This document shows, piece after piece, positions 1 through 7,000 of a stretch of 8,618 nucleotides of DNA. Numbering within the stretch: the stretch's first letter is position 1; every line of letters begins with the position of its first letter. A program made the translations under genes and the position numbers. The stretch is from Desulfovibrionaceae bacterium UBA930 (GTDB lineage: Bacteria > Desulfobacterota > Desulfovibrionia > Desulfovibrionales > Desulfovibrionaceae). The notes beneath the pieces are model-generated. The model ran no database searches. It worked only from the letters and a program-made list of their open reading frames with translations, and was not told where the DNA came from. The DNA is taken from contig DBDO01000244.1 in assembly GCA_002293605.1 (NCBI GenBank), forward strand, positions 705-9,322, in the 5' to 3' direction.

Positions 1-1
1 C

Positions 2-586
2 CTGCACGGCCCCAACGGCAGCGGAAAAACCAGCATTTTCCGCTTGCTCGTGGGCTTGGAGCGGCCCGCCTCAGGGCAGCTGCTCTTTCATGGCGCGCCT
101 GTGAAGGACGAGTATGATTTGCGCCGCCTGCGGTGCAACATCGGCCTTGTCATGCAAAATGCGGACGATCAGCTTTTTTCGCCCACCGTGCTGGAAGATG
201 TGGCTTTCGGCCCCCTGAACCTCGGCCTGAGCCGGAACCAGGCCAGGCAGCGCGCTCTGGAAGTGCTGGACAGCCTCGGCCTGACCGGCTTTGCGGACAG
301 GCTCACCCACCGCCTTTCCGGCGGCGAAAAAAAACTGGTTTCCATAGCCACGGTGCTCTCCATGAGGCCGGAGGCCCTGCTGCTGGACGAGCCCACGGCC
401 TTTCTGGATGACGAATCCAGGGAGCGGATGATCGGCATTTTGCAAAAGCAGTCCTTTGCCAGGGTGATTATCTCCCATGATCGGGATTTTCTCGAACGAA
501 CCGCCTCGCGCTTCATAGCCCTTGGCAAAGGCGGGTTGGGCGAGCCCACCTCTATGCTGCCGCCTGCGGTCTGCTGCTGCCGTTAG
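2..586 (+). CDS. cbiO: Energy-coupling-factor (CbiO/EcfA-type) ABC transporter ATP-binding protein, 5'-truncated
   Basis: ATPase subunit of an ECF-type importer, most likely for cobalt or nickel; it would hydrolyse ATP on the cytoplasmic face and drive a CbiQ-like membrane subunit. The gene enters from the left edge in frame at base 2 and 194 residues are visible. Reading frame 2 upstream of the first in-frame TTG gives a complete Walker A (GPNGSGKT, residues 3-10 of the fragment), so no start codon lies in the window. Also visible are the Q-loop MQNADDQLFSPTVLEDVAFG (Q52), typical of CbiO/EcfA; the LSGGE signature (105-109); Walker B LLLDEP with D129 and E130; and the H-loop ISHD with H159. 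All catalytic elements are intact. The last residues (…PPAVCCCR) are a low-complexity tail running into a GC-rich hairpin region. The substrate is inferred from the family only; a cbiMNQ-like partner set would lie to the left. Confidence 0.85.
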   Translation: MHGPNGSGKTSIFRLLVGLERPASGQLLFHGAPVKDEYDLRRLRCNIGLVMQNADDQLFSPTVLEDVAFGPLNLGLSRNQARQRALEVLDSLGLTGFADRLTHRLSGGEKKLVSIATVLSMRPEALLLDEPTAFLDDESRERMIGILQKQSFARVIISHDRDFLERTASRFIALGKGGLGEPTSMLPPAVCCCR

Positions 587-663
587 GGACAGCCCCCCAT
601 TCCTTTGCTAGGGGACATCCGTCCCCCAGCCCCCCAGGCGGGGTTTGGGGCGGCAGCCCCAAA
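556..663. repeat. GC-rich hairpin cluster, candidate dispersed intergenic repeat
   Basis: Three short hairpins follow one another: GGGGAC-ATCC-GTCCCC at 611-626, CCCC-AGGC-GGGG at 632-643, and TTTGGGGC-GGCA-GCCCCAAA at 644-663 (8-bp perfect stem). All have four-base loops. The outer sequence GCTGCCGCC (556-564) is the exact reverse complement of GGCGGCAGC (649-657), so the block could also fold as one long structure. AGCCCCCCA occurs twice as a direct repeat (591-599, 628-636). No T-tract follows any stem on either strand, so this is not a standard intrinsic terminator, though it could slow transcription between the ATPase and deaminase genes. That it is a family of copies elsewhere in the genome is my inference. 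Confidence 0.45.
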
Positions 664-676
664 GTAATGACACTAT

Positions 677-682
677 AAGAGG
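677..682 (+). promoter_or_regulatory. Ribosome binding site deciding the mtaD start
   Basis: AAGAGG sits 7 bases before the ATG at 690. The more upstream in-frame TTG at 645 lies inside the hairpin block, and the ATG at 702 has no purine-rich stretch at the right distance, so 690 is preferred. Confidence 0.6.
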
Positions 683-689
683 CTCTCCT

Positions 690-2015
690 ATGCACCAAAC
701 GATGAATCACAGCTGCGACCTTCTCATTACCGCCGATCTGCTTCTCACTCAGGATGAACAAGGCCGCGTTATCGAAGATGCGGCTGTGGCCGTAAGCCAG
801 GGCCGCATTTGCGCCCTTGGCAGGCGCGCCGAACTGGCCCACATGCAGGCGGCAGAGCGCCTCTGCCTTGGCAGAAGCCTGCTCATGCCGGGCCTGATCA
901 ACGCGCACACCCACGTTTCCATGACCTTTTTCCGAGGGCTGGCCGATGATCTGCCCCTGATGGAATGGCTGCACCAGCATATTTTTCCCAGGGAAAAGCG
1001 CCTGAGCGCGGAAATCGTGCAGCTTGGCGCTCTGCTCGGCTGCGCCGAGATGATCCGCACGGGAACCACGGCCTTTCAGGATATGTATCTGCTGGAAGAC
1101 GCCGTGGCCCTGGCCGTAGACCAGGCTGGGCTGCGCTGTCGCATGGGCGAGGTCATTTTCGCCTTTCCCTCCCCGGCTTATGCCTCTGCCGAAGAGGGCC
1201 TGGCCCTGGTGCGCGGGCAGGCGAAGCGCTACAAGAATCACCCCCGTATCGGCGTGGCCGTCATGCCGCACACCGTATATACCACGACAGAAGAGCTGCT
1301 GGCCGCCTGTCGCGATCTCGCGCAGGAACTCGACCTGCCCCTGCACATCCATCTTTCGGAAAGCCCTGCGGAAGTGGAGGCCTGCCTTGCAAGCCACGGC
1401 CTGCGGCCCGTGCAGTACTGCCGCGCGCTCGGCCTGCTTTCCCCCCGCAGCAGCGTAGCCCACGGCGTGGTACTCACAGATGAAGAACTCGATGCGCTGG
1501 CGGAAAGCCGCTGCCACGTGGTGCACAACCCGCGCAGCAACATGAAGCTGGCCTCGGGCATTGCCCCTGTGCCGGGCATGCTGGCCAGGGGCATGCTGCC
1601 GGGCCTGGGCACGGACGGGGCCTCCAGCAACAACTGCCTGAACATGTTCGCGGAAATGTCGGCCTGCGCCCTTGTGCATAAGGTGCACAGCATGCAGGCC
1701 ACAGCCTGCCCGGCCCAGAGCGTGCTGGATATGGCGACGCACGGCGGAGCATTGGCCCTGGGCTGGCCGGAACTCGGGAAAATAGCGCCCGGAGCGCCCG
1801 CCGATATGATCGCCCTTGACCTTGACAGCCCCAACCTGCTGCCCCTGTATAGCCCGGTCTCCCACCTCGTCTATGCGGCCAGCGGGCATGAACTGCGCAT
1901 GAGCATGGTGGACGGCAAGGTACTGTACCAGGACGGCCGCTACCTCTCCCTTGATTACCCGGCTCTGCTCGGGGAAGCGCAAAAGCTGAAACGCTGGGTT
2001 CTAGAAAAACAATGA
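690..2015 (+). CDS. mtaD: 5-methylthioadenosine/S-adenosylhomocysteine deaminase-like amidohydrolase
   Basis: A 441-residue cytosolic metal-dependent hydrolase of the amidohydrolase superfamily (MtaD/SsnA-like branch). Family members deaminate the adenine of S-adenosylhomocysteine, 5'-methylthioadenosine, adenosine or 5'-deoxyadenosine to the inosine form, clearing by-products of SAM chemistry. Visible motifs: PGLINAHTHVSM with metal ligands H73 and H75; E102, at the spacing of the substrate-binding Glu; H194 in MPHTVYT; HIHLSE with H221 (metal) and E224; VAHGV (H258); VVHNPRSNMKLASG; and GLGTDGASSNN with the metal/catalytic D309. The length is normal for the family and no motif is missing. 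The N-terminal strand (DLLITADLLLTQDE) and the C-terminal segment (ADMIALDLDSPN…) form the usual composite beta-sandwich. The start at ATG 690 is chosen for its AAGAGG ribosome site. Exact substrate preference cannot be read from sequence. It is separated from both neighbours and appears to be its own transcription unit or the tail of the upstream one. Confidence 0.88.
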   Translation: MHQTMNHSCDLLITADLLLTQDEQGRVIEDAAVAVSQGRICALGRRAELAHMQAAERLCLGRSLLMPGLINAHTHVSMTFFRGLADDLPLMEWLHQHIFPREKRLSAEIVQLGALLGCAEMIRTGTTAFQDMYLLEDAVALAVDQAGLRCRMGEVIFAFPSPAYASAEEGLALVRGQAKRYKNHPRIGVAVMPHTVYTTTEELLAACRDLAQELDLPLHIHLSESPAEVEACLASHGLRPVQYCRALGLLSPRSSVAHGVVLTDEELDALAESRCHVVHNPRSNMKLASGIAPVPGMLARGMLPGLGTDGASSNNCLNMFAEMSACALVHKVHSMQATACPAQSVLDMATHGGALALGWPELGKIAPGAPADMIALDLDSPNLLPLYSPVSHLVYAASGHELRMSMVDGKVLYQDGRYLSLDYPALLGEAQKLKRWVLEKQ

Positions 2016-2055
2016 CAAGGCTCTCTGGCCTTTGAGACGATACAAGAATGAAATG

Positions 2056-2076
2056 GAAGCGCTTTTTGAGCGTTTT
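2056..2076 (+). terminator. Weak intrinsic terminator candidate after mtaD
   Basis: GAAGCGCT (2056-2063) can pair with AGCGTTTT (2069-2076) around a 5-base loop, giving an 8-bp stem with two G:U pairs. The T-rich run is partly inside the 3' arm and is followed by GAATTTT. It lies 40 bases after the mtaD stop, a sensible place, but the stem is weak. Confidence 0.35.
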
Positions 2077-2102
2077 GAATTTTACAATATCAATTGTAAT
2101 TA
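2075..2102 (+). promoter_or_regulatory. Candidate sigma-70 promoter of the tpsB gene
   Basis: TTGAAT (2075-2080) and TAATTA (2097-2102) are separated by 16 bases, in a very AT-rich stretch 25 bases before the tpsB start codon. Each hexamer matches the consensus at four positions. The assignment rests on position and hexamers only; the start of transcription would be near 2109. Confidence 0.4.
2082..2099. promoter_or_regulatory. Perfect 7-4-7 inverted repeat, operator-like
   Basis: TTACAAT-ATCA-ATTGTAA is a perfect inverted repeat with a 4-base centre. It fills the spacer of the candidate tpsB promoter and overlaps its -10 hexamer, where a bound repressor would block polymerase. It does not match a Fur box (7-1-7 spacing) or the TGTGA/TCACA type of CRP-family sites closely enough to name a regulator. 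A hairpin role in RNA is less likely because the stem is AT-only apart from one C:G pair per arm. Confidence 0.45.
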
Positions 2103-2117
2103 AATTCATGACAAAAT

Positions 2118-2124
2118 GGAGAAG
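2118..2124 (+). promoter_or_regulatory. Ribosome binding site for the GTG start of tpsB
   Basis: GGAGAAG precedes the GTG at 2127, with GGAG ending 5 bases before it. The nearby ATGs at 2108 and 2116 are in other frames, so the GTG is the start that keeps the signal peptide. Confidence 0.65.
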
Positions 2125-2126
2125 AA

Positions 2127-3869
2127 GTGAAGATTATATTATCATTTTTAATATTCATTTTTTCACTATTTATTCAATCAAACCGTACTATAGCTTCAGA
2201 TTATCCTTCAATTAAAGATATCAGAAAACAGCAAGATCATATTATACAGCAGCAAAAAGAACTTATACAACGTCAAGAATTACAACAAATAAGGCGGGAC
2301 CAGCCTCCAACGATGGCGAAACCTGAACTGCTCCCCCGACTTCCTGAACAAGCGGGTGCCTGTATGGAGGTCAAAAATGTGCGTGTAGACGGAGTCACGC
2401 TTCTTTCACAATCCACTGTCAGGGAGGTCGCGGCCCGCTACGAGGGAAGATGCCTCACCCTGACGGATATCAACAACCTTTTACGAGATATCAGTAATAT
2501 TTACATCGAAAAGGGCTATGTAACCTCGCGGGCCTTTTTACCACCGGAACAAACAGATGAAGGCACGCTTCGGATAATGGTTATTGAAGGCCGCATCGAA
2601 AAAATCATCATTAATGAAGGGGATAGCGACTATTACTATCGTGGCCGCATGGCCTTCCCGGGCCTTGAAGGAGGACCGCTATGTCTTTGGGATATTGAGC
2701 AGGGGCTGGATCAGCTCAATCGTCTTCCCTCGTCCAGGGCCACTGTGGCGATGGAGCCGGGGGCAAGCGTGGGAGAAACAGTTGTTCGTATAGCATATCC
2801 TGAAGAACGTACCTGGAGAATCGGCCTTGGTATGGATAACCTGGGTCAGCGCACCACCGGGCAAACCCAGTATTCCTTTTCGTTCACTAAGGACAACTTT
2901 ATGGGCCTTGGCGACCAGTGGGCTGTATACTGGACAGAGGCTGTCAAACTCTCTGAACATGAGCTCTTCCGTTCTGAAAAAAACTATGGAGACAGCAACA
3001 GCTTTGCTGGATATTTTTCAATCCCTTATGGATACTGGACTTTTTCTACCAACTTCAGCCGGTATATCTATGAGACGACTATTTACGGCGGGTATACATC
3101 ATACAGGCATAATGGGGACACAACCCTGCAAAGCTTTCAGGCGGAAAAGATTATTCACCGGGACGGCCAGAGCAAGACCAGTATTGCAAGCTCGTTCGCC
3201 CATAGAGAAAACAACGTCTATATTGAAAGAGAAAAGCTCAGTGCGGGCAGTTACAAGCTTTCCACGTTCGCGGGGTCATTGTCCCATACCCGCCGGATGC
3301 TGAACGGCATTATGAACGTGAGCCTTACCTATACAAGAGGGCTCAACTGGCTTGACTCCAGGAGCCGAGGCGAAAGCCCTATGGACCCTCATGCCAAATT
3401 TGACAAATATTCCACCTCCCTCTACTGGTGTCGTCCTTTTGGGACTGATGAAAAGCGTTTTGCCTGGACCTCCTCCTTTTATGGACAATGGTCCCCGCAA
3501 ACACTCTATAATGCGGAAAGAGTACAGATAGGGAGTCGTCATACTGTCAGGGGCTTTCATGAGTCGAGCATAGGGGGAGACAAGGGAGGGTATTTGAGAA
3601 ATGAGATCAGTTGGAACGCTCCCTGGCCCAAAGTTCTGTCTGGTGACGTTTTGCGTGGGGTACAGCTCTACAGCAGCTATGACTATGGGGCTCTGGTGGA
3701 AGATGAGCGGGATCCCTTTGAAAAAGGGGAAATGCACGGCGTTGGCTTCGGACTGAGAACCCTTGGCAATCTGAATGCGGATTTCTGTGTGGGTATTCCT
3801 GTAAAAGCACCTAGCTATGTAAAAAAGCGAGACTATGAACTCTACCTTAGCCTAACATATACATTTTAA
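2127..3869 (+). CDS. TpsB outer-membrane transporter of a two-partner secretion system (FhaC/ShlB/CdiB family)
   Basis: A 580-residue outer-membrane pore that exports the TpsA protein encoded next. Layout: signal peptide 1-24 (MKIILSFLIFIFSLF core, IAS|D cleavage likely); a Lys/Gln-rich helix about 28-57 (KDIRKQQDHIIQQQKELIQRQ), matching the plug helix H1; a linker; POTRA1 about 79-157, with Cys79 and Cys109 placed to form the disulphide seen in many ShlB-type members, and the conserved YIEKGYVTSRAFLPPEQ…GTLRIMVIEGRIE; POTRA2 about 158-225; then a C-terminal 16-stranded barrel with alternating aromatic strands ending in YLSLTYTF, whose final Phe is the usual BAM signal. The VRGF at 474-477 is the conserved L6-loop motif (VRGY/F). 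Length is typical. The first 60 codons are strongly AT-rich, unlike mtaD upstream. The start is a GTG with a good GGAG site. A gap of 204 bases separates it from tpsA. Confidence 0.93.
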   Translation: MKIILSFLIFIFSLFIQSNRTIASDYPSIKDIRKQQDHIIQQQKELIQRQELQQIRRDQPPTMAKPELLPRLPEQAGACMEVKNVRVDGVTLLSQSTVREVAARYEGRCLTLTDINNLLRDISNIYIEKGYVTSRAFLPPEQTDEGTLRIMVIEGRIEKIIINEGDSDYYYRGRMAFPGLEGGPLCLWDIEQGLDQLNRLPSSRATVAMEPGASVGETVVRIAYPEERTWRIGLGMDNLGQRTTGQTQYSFSFTKDNFMGLGDQWAVYWTEAVKLSEHELFRSEKNYGDSNSFAGYFSIPYGYWTFSTNFSRYIYETTIYGGYTSYRHNGDTTLQSFQAEKIIHRDGQSKTSIASSFAHRENNVYIEREKLSAGSYKLSTFAGSLSHTRRMLNGIMNVSLTYTRGLNWLDSRSRGESPMDPHAKFDKYSTSLYWCRPFGTDEKRFAWTSSFYGQWSPQTLYNAERVQIGSRHTVRGFHESSIGGDKGGYLRNEISWNAPWPKVLSGDVLRGVQLYSSYDYGALVEDERDPFEKGEMHGVGFGLRTLGNLNADFCVGIPVKAPSYVKKRDYELYLSLTYTF

Positions 3870-3904
3870 CAATATTTTTACATAGCCAGAGAAAAATTAT
3901 CATA

Positions 3905-3914
3905 TATTGCAATA
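3905..3914. promoter_or_regulatory. Short perfect palindrome upstream of the tpsA promoter
   Basis: TATTGCAATA is a 10-bp perfect palindrome ending 24 bases before the -35 hexamer of the tpsA promoter. The placement would suit an activator or silencer site. It could be chance in AT-rich DNA. Confidence 0.2.
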
Positions 3915-3938
3915 AGCATATTCAGCTAAACGAGTTTA

Positions 3939-3967
3939 TTGACAAATTTTATATAGCATTTTATAGT
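3939..3967 (+). promoter_or_regulatory. Strong sigma-70 promoter for tpsA
   Basis: A perfect -35 TTGACA (3939-3944), a 17-base spacer and a TATAGT -10 (3962-3967, five of six to consensus). Transcription would begin near 3974, leaving an untranslated leader of about 100 bases before the ATG at 4074. Two further TATAAT hexamers (3998-4003 and 4019-4024) lack a recognisable -35 and are weaker candidates. I see no hairpin-plus-T terminator between tpsB and this promoter, so read-through from tpsB is also possible. Confidence 0.7.
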
Positions 3968-4060
3968 AACAATCTTAGGGACGAAAGAAGGAAAATCTAT
4001 AATTCTTTTAAACAGGGCTATAATATACTGCATATACCATAAGGCGTTTTTTCTCAATAC

Positions 4061-4066
4061 GGGGAG
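4061..4066 (+). promoter_or_regulatory. Ribosome binding site of tpsA
   Basis: GGGGAG is placed 7 bases before the ATG at 4074. That ATG is followed at once by a good signal peptide, which fixes the start. Confidence 0.7.
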
Positions 4067-4073
4067 CACGAAC

Positions 4074-7000
4074 ATGAAAGTAGAAAACCGCTCTTTTATC
4101 TCTCTGATCCTCATTTTTACGCTCATTTTCCCCTCCCCCCTCTTTGCAGCATCGGTCGGCGGTATAGTAGCCGATCATACGGCTCCGCCGGATCATCGAC
4201 CGGATGTGGATCAGGCCCCCAATGGCGTTCCTCTGGTCAATATTGCCGCGCCCAGCCAGTCTGGTCTTTCGCATAACCAGTATTCTTATTTTAACGTCCG
4301 TAATCAAGGCGCTATTTTAAACAATAGCACCAAGGACGGCCAATCTCTGTTAGGCGGGATTGTGACATACAATCCCAATCTAGGGGTAAGCGGCTCTGCA
4401 AAAACCATCCTCAACGAAGTCACCAGTTCCAACCGTTCGCAGATCCAAGGCTACATCGAGGTGTTCGGACAGAAAGCGGATGTGATCCTGGCGAACCCTA
4501 ATGGCGTGACGATCAATGGCGGCGGCTTCATCAATACGGACCGGGCAACTGTAACCACTGGCAAACCCCTCCTTATGGGCGACTCCCTTCGGGGCTTTGA
4601 AGTCCGCCAGGGCGATGTTACGGTTGAAGGACTCGGAATAAATGCCTCCAACCTCACCGCTTTCGACATTGTTTCCCGCGCATCGGAAATTAATGCCGAA
4701 GTTCACGCGCAAAATTTGAATATCATTGCAGGCCAAAACCGTTACGACATGGTTAGCGGGCAGGTTAGCGCACTGGAAGCGGATGCTTCGGAAAAACCAA
4801 AAATCGCCATCGACACCAGCCTGCTCGGCGGCATGTATGCCGGGAGCATTCGCATGCTCTCCACAGAAAAAGGCGTGGGGGTCAACCTGCAAGGCGTGCT
4901 GCAAAGCACGAAAGATATGGAGATCAACGCCAACGGCAAGCTCATCGTGCGTGCCGCAAAGGCTGAGGGGGACATGCGCCTGGCCGCTATGGACCATGAT
5001 CTCACGGTAGAAAAGGCCGCTTTTGCAAACAAGGCCTTCACCGCTTCAGGCAAAAACATAGAAGTTGCCGCAGGTGCGGCTCTCAGCGCCGGGACCGACA
5101 TCAGGCTCGAAGCAAAAAAGAATGTCGCTCTGGCGGATGGCGCGCAGGCTGTTTCCGGTAAAACGCTGTATGTGAAGGCCCGGTCCGCCAAGGTAGACAA
5201 AGGTGCTACAGTGGCATCGGAGGGGGCGCTTTCTCTTGCCGCCTCCGGCGATATCAGTCTTGCCGAAGGTTCTCTGGTGTCAGCGAGCGAAATGGCGCTG
5301 ATTCAGGCGGATAGCGTGAAGCTTGCAACAAATTCCATTGTAAAAAGTAAGACAGTAGCTGTTGAAGCCTCATCGCTTGATGTACAGGACGCATCCATCC
5401 TGGCTGCGGAGAACGTTACTCTCAAGGCGGACTCCCTTGGCCTGAGCCGGACTGCCGTGGCTGCCGGTAAAAATGTGGCTATGGAAAGCGCTTCTCGGAT
5501 TACTGCGGAGGGAGCCAATATCCAAGCTATGCAGGATATTACGCTCAAGACGGACTCCCTTGACCTGGACCAGGCGAGCGTGGTTGCTGGCAAAAGCGTG
5601 GCGATGGAAAGCAATATCCTGCTTAAAGCCGTGGGGGCAGTTCTTCAAGCGGTGGGGGATCTTACACTCAAGGCCCACTCGCTCGCTCTGGAGCAAGCGA
5701 CCGTGGTTGCTGGTAATACTGTAGCAATGGAAGGTGCGTCTCAGCTTGCTGCGGAAGGTGCCAACATTCAGGCCGCGCAGGATATTACGCTTAAGGCAGG
5801 TTCTCTTGGCATGGATCAGGCAACCGTGGTTGCGGGCAATACCTTAGCGATGGAAGGCACTGCCGCGCTTAACGCGGTGAATGCCCTCTTCCTGGCCGAG
5901 AAAGATCTCACGCTTAAAGCAGGCACCCTTGGCCTGGGCCGGACAACCGTGGCTGCGGGCAATACCATGGCAATGGAAGGCAATACTGTGGTTCTGGACA
6001 ACAGTTCCGTGATTGCCGAAGGCGATGCGGCGATCAGCGCCGGAACCTTCCAGATGCGGGGCGATGCTGTCGGCAGCCTGGAAAATCTTGATCTCGGGCG
6101 GACCAGCGGGGTTCTGTATTCCGGTCGGAATCTCTCCTTGACCGGAAGGGATTCCGTCTCGTTCAGAGGAGGCTTTGCCGGTTCGACAGAGAATCTGAGT
6201 TTAGGAGGAGTTCGTCTGGACGCCGGAGAACGGGCCTCTCTGTATTCCGGTTACGATATGTCCCTTGCGTATAGCGGGTCCATGGCCCTCGATGCCGTGA
6301 ATATATTGGCGGACGGCAATCTTGCTCTCACTGCCAACGCCTTGCGCCTGGCCGATTCTTCGCTTTCCTCGCAAGGCGGCCTGGATGCGGCTCTTGGAGA
6401 TCTTGCTGTAGGAAAAAGAAGCTTCCTGGGCGCATACAGCGGCCTGTTGCTGCGCTCGGGCAGCATCGTCAACGAAGGACTTTTGTTCAGTGGCGGCGAT
6501 GCGGCCCTACGGGTCAGCGGCACCCTGTCCAATATGAAGGGAGCGGATATCTTCGCCCAGGGTACGCTGCAACTGACCGGCGCGGATGAAAACAGCCGTA
6601 TGTCCAGGCTGCTTAATAATAGTGCGAATATCGAAAGTCTTTCTCATCTGCTTTTACGGGCTGACATTGTTGATAATCTCGGGGGCTCGGCCACAGTTTC
6701 CCAAACGAAAGTCGGCCAAGCCTATCTCCATATAGGCATGAGTGATGCGCTTCCAGGCTACAATGCCGATGGAAGTTTTCGCCTCGTGGGCTCAGGCGAA
6801 GCCAGGTACTACCGGGCGGACAAACATGCTTACGGCAGGGTTCTGGATTATACCAAAGAGCAAAAAACTTTGTACGGCATACCGGACGGCGGTCGTGACC
6901 ACTTGCAGGAGTGGAAGACCTTCTATCGCGAGGAGGCTGCCGGGGATATAAAGGGGGCAATGCTACTGGCCGGAAGGGATATGACTGTTGACGCCAACAC

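Noticed and set aside
674..679. TATAAG as a -10 element for mtaD
   Set aside because: It lies only about ten bases before the start codon and overlaps the ribosome site, and no -35 is visible in the hairpin block upstream.
965..1483. A 172-codon open frame on the + strand in a second frame within mtaD
   Set aside because: Its product is Arg/Pro/Ala-rich, as expected from out-of-frame reading of GC-rich code, and it has no motif.
552..1982. A 476-codon open frame on the - strand
   Set aside because: It is the antisense shadow of mtaD, created by GC-rich third positions. The + strand protein has complete amidohydrolase motifs, while the reverse translation is rich in His, Gln and Gly with no recognisable domain.
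2082..2099. Fur or PerR box
   Set aside because: The arms are separated by four bases instead of one, and the arm sequence does not follow the GATAAT or TTATAAT half-site.
3926..4307. Overlapping - strand open frames (66 and 99 codons) across the tpsA promoter and start
   Set aside because: They cover the tpsA leader and signal peptide antisense, have no visible domain or convincing ribosome site, and would conflict with the strong + strand promoter.
4380..4997. A 205-codon - strand open frame
   Set aside because: It lies antisense to the TPS domain of tpsA, whose + strand motifs are unmistakable.
5433..6044. The regular repeats as a CRISPR array
   Set aside because: The period is a multiple of three, the reading frame runs straight through, and there are no unique spacers between identical repeats; it is coding beta-helix repeat.
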